A program made the translations under genes and the position numbers. A DNA stretch of 51,656 bases from Limosilactobacillus coleohominis 101-4-CHN (GTDB taxonomy: Bacteria > Bacillota > Bacilli > Lactobacillales > Lactobacillaceae). Shown piece after piece: positions 18,841 to 27,651 of the stretch; positions within the stretch are counted from its first letter, which is position 1, and each line of letters starts with the position of its first letter. The notes under the pieces were generated by a model, which was given only the letters and a program-made list of their open reading frames with translations, did not search any database and had not been told where the DNA came from. The DNA is taken from positions 29,523 to 81,178 of the forward strand of contig NZ_GG698806.1 in the NCBI RefSeq assembly GCF_000161935.1, read 5' to 3'.

Positions 18841-19782
18841 ATGAAAAAAGCAGTATTAATTCCTGCTGACTTTCGTGACGCAGGACGAAAAGTTTTTGAA
18901 GATGCCAATATCGAAATGATTGCTGTTAAAAATGTGGATAATGAAGCCTTAATCCAGTATGGTGATCAAGTCCAGGGAGCGGTGGTAATGCTCGATCAAA
19001 TCAGCAACGACACTTATGCGCAAACACCAAAATTAAAGGTCTTGTCCCGGGTTGGGGTTGGTTACAACAATATTGATCCTGCTGGTGCAGCAGCTAATGG
19101 CGTCTGGGTCACGATTACCCCGCACGCCAACTACAATTCAGTTGCAGAAGCCATTTTAGGAGCAATTTTAATGGCTGCGCGCGATACCTACCAACGGCAG
19201 CAATTATTGCTCGCCGGAAAATGGGATCAAGGTCACGCCACTGCCGGTCACGATATTAGTGGTCAAACTTTAGGAATCATTGGGTACGGTCGGATTGGTC
19301 ATGCCTTAGCACAAAAAGCAGCCGCTCTAGGAATGAAAGTCGTGATTAATAACGGTGCCCATCATAAAAAGCTCGAGGTTGGAACTGAAGTGTCATTAGA
19401 CGAACTCTTAGCGACTGCCGATTACGTTTCATTAAGCGCTCCCGTAACTAAAGAAACAACCGCAATGATGAATAAGCAGGCTTTCAAACAAATGAAGCCG
19501 TCGGCAACATTGATTAACTTCGGGCGCGGCCAATTAGTTAATCATGGTGATCTAATTGCTGCATTAAAGAATCACGAGATTCATAGTGCCGTTCTAGATG
19601 CTTTCCAGCAAGAACCGCTTCCAGTAGACGATGAACTCACTAAACTGGATAACGTATTTCTGACTCCCCACATCGGTGGTGGTACAATTGATGCGATGGA
19701 CCGTGGTTGCCATGATGCCGCGAGTGAGGTTGTTCGCGTCCTACAAGGTAAAAAACCACAGTGGCCGGTAAATCAACTATAA
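18841..19782 (+). CDS. D-isomer 2-hydroxyacid dehydrogenase family protein
   Basis: A 313-residue NAD-dependent dehydrogenase of the phosphoglycerate/glycerate/hydroxypyruvate type. The Rossmann signature is LGIIGYGRIGHALAQKAAALG (around residue 143). Substrate- and catalytic-site motifs are VGVGYNNID, NFGRGQLV (catalytic Arg), DAFQQEPL (Glu) and TPHIGG (His). The NFGRG form differs from the usual NxxRG, but the Arg is kept. The precise substrate is not visible. GAGGAGAAG precedes the ATG. It is followed after 12 bp by a Gre-factor gene, probably on the same mRNA. Confidence 0.88.
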   Translation: MKKAVLIPADFRDAGRKVFEDANIEMIAVKNVDNEALIQYGDQVQGAVVMLDQISNDTYAQTPKLKVLSRVGVGYNNIDPAGAAANGVWVTITPHANYNSVAEAILGAILMAARDTYQRQQLLLAGKWDQGHATAGHDISGQTLGIIGYGRIGHALAQKAAALGMKVVINNGAHHKKLEVGTEVSLDELLATADYVSLSAPVTKETTAMMNKQAFKQMKPSATLINFGRGQLVNHGDLIAALKNHEIHSAVLDAFQQEPLPVDDELTKLDNVFLTPHIGGGTIDAMDRGCHDAASEVVRVLQGKKPQWPVNQL

Positions 19783-19794
19783 GGATCTAGAACG

Positions 19795-20262
19795 ATGACA
19801 GAAATCTATTTTCAAAAAATGACCCCTGAGGGCTATCACGAAATTGAGCTGCAGATTGAGGAACTCAAGAAAGAGCGCCCAACTAAGATTGCGCGTCTCA
19901 AAGCTGCTCGCGCGCTTGGTGACCTCTCCGAAAACACTGAATATAGCACCGCCAAACGCGATTTACGGCATCTAGAAAGCCGCCTGCGCTACCTAAACAA
20001 ACAATTAACCTACGCTAAGGTCATCCAGCATCGGGATGGCGGGCCCATTGATTTAGGCAGTACCGTCACCATTGAATTCTTGGATGATCACTCTCAGATC
20101 ACTTATCAAATTGTCGGAACTCACGAAGCCGACCTTGCCAACCACAAACTGGCATTTGACTCACCACTTGGTCAAGCAATGATGGGCAAAATGGCTAATC
20201 TGGTGGTAAATGTGGTGGCCCCAGATTCCACCTATCAAGTCAAAATCATCAATGTGAAATAA
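19795..20262 (+). CDS. GreA/GreB-family transcription elongation factor
   Basis: A 155-residue Gre factor. The N-terminal coiled coil contains the tip motif GDLSENTEY (residues ~41-49), whose acidic residues stimulate transcript cleavage in backtracked RNA polymerase. The C-terminal FKBP-like domain ends with the usual SPLGQAMMGK segment. Length and motifs fit an active factor. Linkage to a hydroxyacid dehydrogenase is unusual and suggests this may be a second copy next to a housekeeping greA elsewhere (inference). Confidence 0.92.
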   Translation: MTEIYFQKMTPEGYHEIELQIEELKKERPTKIARLKAARALGDLSENTEYSTAKRDLRHLESRLRYLNKQLTYAKVIQHRDGGPIDLGSTVTIEFLDDHSQITYQIVGTHEADLANHKLAFDSPLGQAMMGKMANLVVNVVAPDSTYQVKIINVK

Positions 20263-20277
20263 TTTTTACTGCAGGGC

Positions 20278-20316
20278 GAACGTGACTTTTGTAAAAAATC
20301 GTCACGTTCCTTTTTT
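20278..20316 (+). terminator. Terminator after the Gre factor gene
   Basis: GAACGTGAC (20278-20286) pairs with GTCACGTTC (20301-20309), followed by a T-run. Confidence 0.88.
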
Positions 20317-20424
20317 ATATTTCAAAATTTTCATTGCGCATTACATATCGGTGTGTTAATTTTAAGTCACGAATTATAATTCGAGTCAGTTGCTTATCGT
20401 TCGTGTTTAAAAGGAGAATTAATC

Positions 20425-21657
20425 TTGCATTCATTTAAACGTTACGGAATCGCCATTGCCGGAGTTGTTTTTCACTTAATGATCGGTGGCGTATATGCCT
20501 GGAGTGTTTTTACCAAACCAATTGCCCAACAAACTGGTTGGCAAGAAGCGAGCGTTTCCTTTGCTTTTAGTCTCGCTATCTTTTTCTTAGGAATGTCGGC
20601 TGCCTTTATGGGACGCCTCGTTGAAAAGTTTGGTCCTGCTACTGTTGGTACCATCTCAAGTATCTTTTATGGTTCGGGAATCGCTCTCACCGGGGTTGCC
20701 ATCCAGGTCCACCAATTATGGTTGCTTTACTTAGCTTACGGTGTCATTGGTGGCCTCGGCCTTGGTTCTGGTTATGTCACACCAGTTTCCACGATCGTGC
20801 GATGGTTTCCTGACAAGCGTGGCTTAGCGACCGGTCTAGCCATCATGGGATTTGGGTTTGCTGCATTATTGACTGGCCCGCTTGCTCTACGCCTGATCAT
20901 GACGATCGGCCTTGCGAACGCTTTCTACGTTTTAGGGCTGTTCTATTTTGTTGTAATGATTATTACCGCACAATTCATTCGTAAACCTCACCCGCATGAG
21001 CTACCTGCAGTAATTGCCAATAATGCTTCTCGGGTAAGTCTTACTAACCAATCTATGACCGCCAATGAGGCCGTCCGTACTCGTTGGTTTGCTTGCCTTT
21101 GGTTCATGTTTTTCATCAACATCACAACTGGAATTGGTTTGGTTTCCGCGGCTTCACCAATGGCCCAAAGTATGACTTCCATGACCGCTGCTGCGGCGGC
21201 AGTGATGGTCGGTATTATCGGCTTATTCAATGGGTTTGGCCGTCTGGCTTGGGCAACCCTTTCCGATTATATCGGCCGGCCCCTCACGTACAGCCTGATC
21301 TTTATTCTGGATATTATTATGTTGGTTATTTTGATTTTCTTTAAACAACCGTTCATCTTCGCTGTTGCTTTATGTTTGCTAATGTCATGCTATGGTGCCG
21401 GCTTCTCCGTTATTCCCGCTTACCTTAGTGATGTGTTTAGCACCAAAGAGTTAGGCGCTATTCATGGTTATGTACTCACTGCTTGGGCCGCTGCCGGAAT
21501 GGTGGGCCCAGTCCTTCTTTCTTGGACTCATCAAATTTTACATAACTACTACGTGACCTTAATTGCATTCATCATCATTGACTTAATCGCCATGATTATT
21601 TCCATTCGGATTCAAAAAGGTTTTGTCACTAACCAATCTGTCGAATCTGTACGCTAA
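20425..21657 (+). CDS. OFA-family MFS transporter (oxalate/formate antiporter type)
   Basis: A 410-residue, 12-helix major facilitator of the OFA family. The N terminus GIAIAGVVFHLMIGGVYAWS and the loop FMGRLVEKFGPATVG are typical. OFA members exchange small carboxylates, but many in lactobacilli have unknown substrates. The start is TTG, supported by AAAAGGAGAA a few bases upstream. It is monocistronic, between the gre terminator and a bidirectional terminator. Confidence 0.88.
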   Translation: MHSFKRYGIAIAGVVFHLMIGGVYAWSVFTKPIAQQTGWQEASVSFAFSLAIFFLGMSAAFMGRLVEKFGPATVGTISSIFYGSGIALTGVAIQVHQLWLLYLAYGVIGGLGLGSGYVTPVSTIVRWFPDKRGLATGLAIMGFGFAALLTGPLALRLIMTIGLANAFYVLGLFYFVVMIITAQFIRKPHPHELPAVIANNASRVSLTNQSMTANEAVRTRWFACLWFMFFINITTGIGLVSAASPMAQSMTSMTAAAAAVMVGIIGLFNGFGRLAWATLSDYIGRPLTYSLIFILDIIMLVILIFFKQPFIFAVALCLLMSCYGAGFSVIPAYLSDVFSTKELGAIHGYVLTAWAAAGMVGPVLLSWTHQILHNYYVTLIAFIIIDLIAMIISIRIQKGFVTNQSVESVR

Positions 21658-21671
21658 TTTTTTCTAATTTG

Positions 21672-21720
21672 AAAGCAGGGTTAAATGTTGTCTTCTGAGA
21701 CTGCATTTAACCCTGCTTTT
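21672..21720. terminator. Bidirectional terminator
   Basis: AAAGCAGGGTTAAATG pairs with CATTTAACCCTGCTTT around a 16-nt loop, serving both the plus-strand MFS gene and the minus-strand XRE gene. Confidence 0.88.
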
Positions 21721-21721
21721 G

Positions 21722-22357
21722 TCATTCACCTGCACCTGCATTTGGCTTCCACATATACCGGTGTAAGATATTCATCATTCCAATTAAAACTAACAACGCC
21801 GTTTCTAAGTAGGTAGCAACATCCGTATTATTCGAGATCACCATCCCAATCATAATAATGATTGCCAGTAAGAATGCTGCCTTCCCGATGAAAGAACTTT
21901 TCCGGTAACACTTAATTATTCCCTCGCGATGATAACGTTCTTTACTAATTCCTAAAAAGAACGGTTTTACATGTTCACCATACAAAATTGCAACTCCAAA
22001 GACGATTGCAAAGAGAATAGTACAAACATCGATTATCGAAGAGGAATCATTAATATAATTAAACATCAAAAAGAAGATCCCATACATTATGAAAAATAAT
22101 CCCCGAAAGATGCTAAAAGCATTATAAGCTTTGCCTTGCTCTAAGAATTCTTGAAGATCTTGATCTTCTCTAAGCAAGGAATCAATGGAAATTTGATAGA
22201 AATCACTAATTCTAACCAGTGTATTTAAGTCTGGATAACTTTTCCCCTGTTCCCAGTTAGAAATCGTTTGGCGGGTCACATATAATTTTTTTGCGACTAC
22301 GGATTGGGTCAAGCCGCGCTTCTTACGTCGCATTTTGATCTGCGTGCTAAATTTCAT
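21722..22357 (-). CDS. XRE-family regulator with membrane domain
   Basis: A 211-residue protein. Residues 1-65 are a Cro/CI helix-turn-helix (GLTQSVVAKKLYVTRQTISN). The rest holds about four hydrophobic segments (near 83-100, 108-125, 157-173 and 184-196), predicting a membrane-bound regulator. Such XRE-membrane fusions are common in lactobacilli and usually lack a known signal. AAAGGGAG precedes the ATG. It is transcribed alone, and no obvious target gene adjoins it. Confidence 0.85.
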   Translation of the reverse strand: MKFSTQIKMRRKKRGLTQSVVAKKLYVTRQTISNWEQGKSYPDLNTLVRISDFYQISIDSLLREDQDLQEFLEQGKAYNAFSIFRGLFFIMYGIFFLMFNYINDSSSIIDVCTILFAIVFGVAILYGEHVKPFFLGISKERYHREGIIKCYRKSSFIGKAAFLLAIIIMIGMVISNNTDVATYLETALLVLIGMMNILHRYMWKPNAGAGE

Positions 22358-22458
22358 TTTGTTTCTCCCTTTGGCTTTTGAAAAAAGTATAACTGAAGAA
22401 GCCCTGGGAGGCTAGCAAACTTCTTTTGCATCGTTCGTCTGGTAAAGTTTGCAGATAT

Positions 22459-22488
22459 AAAAAAACATCCAGTAATTAATACTGAATG
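22459..22488 (-). terminator. Terminator after the macrodomain gene
   Basis: On the minus strand, CATTCAGTA and TACTGGATG form a 9-bp stem (one G-U) around TTAAT, followed by T7. Confidence 0.85.
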
Positions 22489-22500
22489 CAATATATTGAG

Positions 22501-23016
22501 CTATGGAAATCGGTACTCAACCCGGTCTTGATATGCCTGAAAAGTCTTCGCATCAAAACAAACCATCGTTACTTCCCGGACATTTCGCGCTTCAAGCATA
22601 AACTTTTCAATTGTCTGAACCGCGATCGCAGCTGCTTGTTCCAGCGGATAAGCATACACCCCAGTACTAATCGAAGGAAAGGCCACCGTCTGGCAGCCGT
22701 ACCGATCAGCCAGTTGCAAACTGTTATGATACGAATTAGCGAGAAGCTGTGGTTCTCCAGAATGGCCACCTCGCCAAATCGGCCCGGGCGTATGAATAAT
22801 ATATCTAGCAGGTAAATTAAAACCCCTGGTAATCCGAGCCTCACCTGTCGGACACCCATGAAATTTCTCGCAAGCGGTATACAAAGCGGGACCTGCTGCT
22901 CGGTGAATTGCACCGTCAACACCGCCGCCACCCATTAGCGTTGTATTAGCAGCATTCACAATCGCATCACATTGAAACTTCGTAATGTCTCCTTGAATAA
23001 CTTTTAATTGTTCCAT
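22501..23016 (-). CDS. Macrodomain protein (O-acetyl-ADP-ribose deacetylase type)
   Basis: A 171-residue stand-alone macrodomain of the MacroD/YmdB type, which removes ADP-ribose or its acetyl ester from targets. The key features are GDIT near the start, the AIVNAANTTLMGGGGVDGAI core (Asn pair and Gly-rich loop) and the second loop SISTGVYAYP. I start at the third ATG (MEQLKVIQGD) because GAGG lies 9 nt upstream; longer starts at 23031 and 23025 have no site. It sits alone, upstream of its own terminator. No sirtuin or lipoate-protein ligase homologue adjoins, so it is not the lipoylation-linked SirTM type. Confidence 0.92.
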   Translation of the reverse strand: MEQLKVIQGDITKFQCDAIVNAANTTLMGGGGVDGAIHRAAGPALYTACEKFHGCPTGEARITRGFNLPARYIIHTPGPIWRGGHSGEPQLLANSYHNSLQLADRYGCQTVAFPSISTGVYAYPLEQAAAIAVQTIEKFMLEARNVREVTMVCFDAKTFQAYQDRVEYRFP

Positions 23017-23064
23017 GTAGCTCATCCTCATCAGTGACTAACCTATTATTTCCTGGGAAATAAT

Positions 23065-24963
23065 TTACCAAATATTAACCCGTTCTTCTGCTGGTTTCCA
23101 CATTGGGTCATCTTCATGAATATCAAAGACTTTGAAGAATTCATCTTGATTTTGCGCTTGAACATTGGCCCGTAACTTGTTTGGCGCGTGCACATCAATT
23201 GATAATAGTAATTGCATATACTGCGTAGTGGCCTTCATCCGCCAAATCCGTGCCCAGTTAATAAAGAATTCTTGCCCTGAATAATCTGTTTCTTCTTGGG
23301 CGGCAGCGAGTGCACAACTTAATCCACCACCATCCGCGATGTTTTCGGAAACCGTTAATTTACCATTCACCTTTTGACCGGCAAACGGTAAACCATTAAA
23401 TTCATTAATCATCTTCTGCGCCAGCTTTTGAAAGTGTTCCGTGTCTTCCGTGGTCCACCAATTATTGAGATTCCCATATTCATCAAAAAGGGCCCCATTA
23501 TTATCAAAAGCATGGGAAATTTCATGAGCAATTACCGCACCGATCCCACCATAATTTTCACTACTGGTCTGCTTTAGGCTATAGAACGGTGCTTGCAGAA
23601 TTGCCGCTGGAAATACAATAATATTTTTAAATGGATGGTAGTAAGCATTCACGGTTGCGGCACTCATTTCCCACCGGAGTCGATCTACCGGTTGGTTCCA
23701 CCGACTGAAGAGTTCCCGGTTGGCAACTACCCCTAATTGAGTCACATTCTCAAGAAGGCTTTCGTGTGGATCAACCGTCAAATGATTGTATAAGTCCGGA
23801 ATTTGGTCTGGATAGCCTACCTGAATTCCTAAATGATTTAATTTGGTAATGGCTTTTTGCTTAGTCGTTTCACCAAGCCATTCATTATGCGCTAGACGAT
23901 GCTTATAAACGTCCACCATTTGCTTAACCATGTGGGCAACATCTGCTTTAGCGGTCTCGCCAAAGTATTTACGACCATAGTAATCGCCAACTACTTGGCT
24001 AAAGATTCCCCGAGTCAGATAAAAAGCAAATTTTCGGTGATTAACTGGTTTTTTACTACCGGATAGCGCCCGACTATATTCACCACTAATGGTACGCAAC
24101 TCATCCGTGAGCAGGCCTGCTTGTCCCAGAACTTCGTTAACAATTAACCAGCTCTTAAAAATTGCAAAGTGATCTTTTAAAATTTGATCTAACGCCGCCA
24201 TATACTTTGGCTCAGTCACAATCACCTTCTCTGGTTGTGTACCGATTAACTCACTAATGACTTTTGCCAAATCAAGTTGATTAGTGTGCGCCGCAAATTC
24301 TGCCAAGCTCTGCGGATTATACATTTTACTATAATCGGCACTCTCTTCTGCAATTTTAACATTCGGAACCAGTAATGAATCAAATTGAATTGTTTCATCA
24401 ATCAAATTATCTGCTTGTTCCTCATCATAACCTACTTTTTGCAGAAGCTTCTTCGTCATAATCGACCATTGTTTCAATAAAGCCGGCCCCTGTGGGTTAT
24501 CCTTATCATAATAATTCTTTTCTGGAAGAATTAAACCTGGCGCAGCTGCGAACAGTGCATAGACCGTTGCGTTTTTCATATCCGCATCAATGTCAAAGGA
24601 GACTGGCGATGCGGAACCTTCTAAAATAAATTGCGCCCAATGTTTTTGGTAATCCGTATAACTAGAAAGCTTAGTAAACTGTTCTAGTCGTTTCTGGAGT
24701 GGCGTCATCCCTTCCTGATCACGCCGCGCAAAATCCTTGGCCAGCTGATACAGTTTCACCGCTTCTTGCAATCGACTATCCTGAGGTGCCGTTTGCGTAA
24801 ATTGATCAAAATCATCCATCAATTGCCGATCAATAGCGTCAACCAAATCATTAAATCCCCCCGTAGCTGGTTTATCTTCAGGGATCTTAGCGGTTTTTAA
24901 CCATTCACCATTCACCGCCTCATACAAATCATTTTTGATTTCTGTCTGATTAATTGCATCCAT
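23065..24963 (-). CDS. pepO: M13-family metalloendopeptidase PepO
   Basis: A 632-residue neprilysin-like zinc endopeptidase. Zinc motif VIAHEISHAFD and the third ligand motif ENIADGGG are present, and the C terminus ends in the family-typical ...RVNIW. It lacks a signal peptide, as expected for the cytoplasmic PepO of lactic acid bacteria, which trims oligopeptides after import. I start at the ATG of MDAINQ, 7 nt after AAAGGAGCG; a longer frame to 24990 has no good site. Confidence 0.95.
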   Translation of the reverse strand: MDAINQTEIKNDLYEAVNGEWLKTAKIPEDKPATGGFNDLVDAIDRQLMDDFDQFTQTAPQDSRLQEAVKLYQLAKDFARRDQEGMTPLQKRLEQFTKLSSYTDYQKHWAQFILEGSASPVSFDIDADMKNATVYALFAAAPGLILPEKNYYDKDNPQGPALLKQWSIMTKKLLQKVGYDEEQADNLIDETIQFDSLLVPNVKIAEESADYSKMYNPQSLAEFAAHTNQLDLAKVISELIGTQPEKVIVTEPKYMAALDQILKDHFAIFKSWLIVNEVLGQAGLLTDELRTISGEYSRALSGSKKPVNHRKFAFYLTRGIFSQVVGDYYGRKYFGETAKADVAHMVKQMVDVYKHRLAHNEWLGETTKQKAITKLNHLGIQVGYPDQIPDLYNHLTVDPHESLLENVTQLGVVANRELFSRWNQPVDRLRWEMSAATVNAYYHPFKNIIVFPAAILQAPFYSLKQTSSENYGGIGAVIAHEISHAFDNNGALFDEYGNLNNWWTTEDTEHFQKLAQKMINEFNGLPFAGQKVNGKLTVSENIADGGGLSCALAAAQEETDYSGQEFFINWARIWRMKATTQYMQLLLSIDVHAPNKLRANVQAQNQDEFFKVFDIHEDDPMWKPAEERVNIW

Positions 24964-25004
24964 TGTCTTCGCTCCTTTGACTTTCTTCATTCAATTATAC
25001 CGAA

Positions 25005-25295
25005 TCATCCCTCAAATGGTCGTAGCAATTCCCGTTTAGCAGCCGCCGCAAACCAACGATCATGCATGCCAACTAGTTGGCTAACTGCTTGGTAATTGTC
25101 TAACTTAATGCGACCTTGAATAAGATCGCTTTGTTGAAGCGCTCGTGCCATCTGAACCACCGATGTAGTGACCGGATTTTGATATAACTGGTTCGGTTCT
25201 TCATCCCAATCTAACCATAATAATTTTTTAGCCTGTTGATACTCAATATCATTTTCCATTACCATTTGCAGATAACGTGGTGCCAATAATGTCAT
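25005..25295 (-). CDS. Small protein at the end of the MoxR-VWA operon
   Basis: A 96-residue soluble protein (MTLLAPRYLQMVMENDIEYQ...) with no recognised motif. Its ATG directly follows the stop of the VWA gene (TAAATG), with GGAGG inside that gene, so the two are translationally coupled. It is probably a dedicated partner or adaptor of the AAA-VWA pair (inference from position only). Confidence 0.75.
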   Translation of the reverse strand: MTLLAPRYLQMVMENDIEYQQAKKLLWLDWDEEPNQLYQNPVTTSVVQMARALQQSDLIQGRIKLDNYQAVSQLVGMHDRWFAAAAKRELLRPFEG

Positions 25296-26489
25296 TTATT
25301 GTTCCTCCAATCGACTTACCAACGTTGGAATATTTGTTACCGACAGTGACGTGGTACTCGTCAATAACCACAGAACCCTTTGATAACCATGATTATTAAT
25401 GGTCGATTCACCCCAGCCATCAGTAATTATAATAATGGGGGTTTGTCTATTAACCCGTTGTTGATCTAAATAGTCGAAGACTGCCTGATAGCTGGTTCCG
25501 CCACCACCATAACGAAGCGGCTCCATGGGGTGACTTTGACTAACTAATTCTGGTTTTAGTTGCACTTTTGCATCAAACACGCCAACCATTAATTCTAAAC
25601 CAGCACGCTTGGCCAACCGGTTTACCAGTTCAATGCTGCGACTCACTGTTTCGTTACTCATTGAACCAGATTGATCAATAAAAACCATTAATCTGGTTAC
25701 TAACCGGGTGATGTGTCCCGTTAATTCTAAGCGTTGTGGTTGTCGCCGATTAAAACGGGCCCTTGTCACCTGGTTACCATGCGGAATTTGTTCAATCAAA
25801 CGCCAAAATGCTTTTATAACGGGTAACTCGTACCTCTTACTGATATCCGTCAAATTAGCCCTTAAGGACTGCGGTAATAATCCCCGTTGTTGGGTCGTTA
25901 AGCGCGCTTGACTTTGTTGAACTAAGCGTTGTATTCTCCCTGCACGAATTAATTGGTTACCAGGTTGAAACCATCCCAGATGCATACCACGTGAATTTTT
26001 AACACGACCATGCTTGATTGCATCCCGCAAACGTCGTTGTTGATTAGGGTTTAAGTGCCGCAGGATTTGTAAATAATAGCTCGAATCTTGGTGTGACTTT
26101 AAGGGAAGGTGTAGGATCTGGCTCATTTTCTCTAAGGTCGCAGTGCCCATTGGTGCATTGGCAAGATATTGGTTAACGGCAATATCACATGCCAAACTAA
26201 CTCGCTCCTGGTCATCACTCGCTGCGTAGCGTACTGGATGTTGCCAAGCAATATGAAGCGCTTGGTGTTTCAGCAGCTGGATTAGCTCATCCATCCTCAA
26301 ACGTTTAATTTGCGCTACTGCTCCCTGTAAAATAAGGCGATCATGATGCCAAACTAATGAGATTGCATGATCACCATCCTCAATCATTTCCCGGGAAATA
26401 TTTATCAAGATTTCTCCCATTAACGGGTCCTGATGGAGTAATTCAATCATCGCTTGCGAAAGCCGCTGGTTTACATCCATCTGTTTCAT
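25296..26489 (-). CDS. DUF2201-like protein: degenerate zincin plus VWA domain
   Basis: A 397-residue protein. The N-terminal half resembles the putative-metallopeptidase domain (DUF2201_N), with LLKHQALHIAWQHPVRYA followed by the conserved D-x-x-x-N (CDIAVN). The expected HExxH motif reads H75-Q76-A-L-H79, so the catalytic Glu is replaced by Gln. The C-terminal half is a von Willebrand A domain with a complete MIDAS: D272-Q-S274-G-S276, Thr332 in GGGGTSY and Asp357 in ITDGWG. VWA proteins of this type work with MoxR ATPases as chaperone pairs that insert cofactors or remodel complexes. It starts one base after the stop of the AAA gene. Confidence 0.88.
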   Translation of the reverse strand: MKQMDVNQRLSQAMIELLHQDPLMGEILINISREMIEDGDHAISLVWHHDRLILQGAVAQIKRLRMDELIQLLKHQALHIAWQHPVRYAASDDQERVSLACDIAVNQYLANAPMGTATLEKMSQILHLPLKSHQDSSYYLQILRHLNPNQQRRLRDAIKHGRVKNSRGMHLGWFQPGNQLIRAGRIQRLVQQSQARLTTQQRGLLPQSLRANLTDISKRYELPVIKAFWRLIEQIPHGNQVTRARFNRRQPQRLELTGHITRLVTRLMVFIDQSGSMSNETVSRSIELVNRLAKRAGLELMVGVFDAKVQLKPELVSQSHPMEPLRYGGGGTSYQAVFDYLDQQRVNRQTPIIIITDGWGESTINNHGYQRVLWLLTSTTSLSVTNIPTLVSRLEEQ

Positions 26490-26490
26490 C

Positions 26491-27648
26491 CTACTTCACC
26501 GCGATTTTTTGCAACAATTGATAAAAATCTTTAAATTCACTCTGACCAGCTACCGCTTGTTGATAGATTTGCGTCAAGAGTTCTGGATTATTGTGCGTTA
26601 TTTGGGCAAATTGTTGGACAATGACATATTGGCCATCCGCACTGACCAATGCTAAGTATTGAGTCAGTCTTTTTAAATATTGGCTATCCAGCAACTGATC
26701 GTGATCCTTTTTAATCATTTTAATCAACAGCTGCACCTTATCGGCATCACTAATTTTTTTGAATGCTTCAGTTTTATCTGTAGAAGCTAGGCTTTCAACC
26801 GTCAGCCGACTCCCTTGGTGCAAAACATAATCAGCAAACGCTGTTCCAACTTCAATTCCAAGATCGCCGCTGAACACATCAGCCATCAATGTGGCACGGT
26901 TCTGCTGATCTAATTTTAATAATTGAGTAAGGTTCCTAGATACTCGTTCCCATGAACGCGGGGTGGGGTAAAGATCTCCATTTTGTGGACCATTAAAATA
27001 CGTGGGATGGTCTTGCAAATACCGTTGAACAATCGGCTGGATCCGCGGCTCTCCATGTTGATTCAGCCCGTTAGCCCACTGCTGCCAATCAATCAATGAA
27101 GCCGCCATTTCTAGCCGGACTGTTCGGTCCTTGATCGCATCATCCGCAGGTGTAACTGCATAATCATCATGGGAAAAATTAGTCATCGTGGCATCTGGAT
27201 TTTCCGCAATCACAATTCGTACTTGCTGGGGTAACTTAAGACTATTAATCTGTCGTTGCAAAACCAAGTTCATTAGTTCAGCTTGCACCGCTGCAGTTCC
27301 GCGGTTAAATTCATCCAAGAACCAAATAATGGGCTGATCTGGATTTTGTTCAGCCTGTTGAATAATTTGAATAAGTGTTTCTGAATAACCATACTGAACG
27401 TTAGCAAGCGTCCCATAATTAGTGGTTTGGATGAATGCTTCGTCACGCAGTGGTGGCACCGGAATGGCTAAATCACCTTTTTCACTCAAGCTAACCACCG
27501 TCGTGAATAACTTGGCATTTAATTCTGTTGCAACTTCATTGACGAGAGCTGACTTACCAATTCCCGCTTCCCCAACGATATTGGGAACGTTATCCGCCGC
27601 TAAAACTACCTTGACTGCTTCTTTCATTGCCTGATAACTTAATGCCAC
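26491..27648 (-). CDS. MoxR-type AAA ATPase
   Basis: A 385-residue AAA_5/MoxR-family ATPase. Walker A GEAGIGKS (26-33), Walker B WFLDEFNRG with Asp112/Glu113 and the sensor region VIAENPDATMTNF are intact. It starts with GTG after GGAGGAAATG, and the preceding glycosylase gene ends 3 bp upstream. It probably forms a hexamer that remodels a client recruited by the VWA protein encoded next. The client is unknown, and no cofactor enzyme is nearby. Confidence 0.9.
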   Translation of the reverse strand: MALSYQAMKEAVKVVLAADNVPNIVGEAGIGKSALVNEVATELNAKLFTTVVSLSEKGDLAIPVPPLRDEAFIQTTNYGTLANVQYGYSETLIQIIQQAEQNPDQPIIWFLDEFNRGTAAVQAELMNLVLQRQINSLKLPQQVRIVIAENPDATMTNFSHDDYAVTPADDAIKDRTVRLEMAASLIDWQQWANGLNQHGEPRIQPIVQRYLQDHPTYFNGPQNGDLYPTPRSWERVSRNLTQLLKLDQQNRATLMADVFSGDLGIEVGTAFADYVLHQGSRLTVESLASTDKTEAFKKISDADKVQLLIKMIKKDHDQLLDSQYLKRLTQYLALVSADGQYVIVQQFAQITHNNPELLTQIYQQAVAGQSEFKDFYQLLQKIAVK

Positions 27649-27651
27649 GAA

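Noticed and set aside
22501-23016. SirTM-linked macrodomain system
   Set aside because: No sirtuin, lipoate-protein ligase or GcvH-like gene is adjacent; the neighbours are pepO and an XRE regulator.
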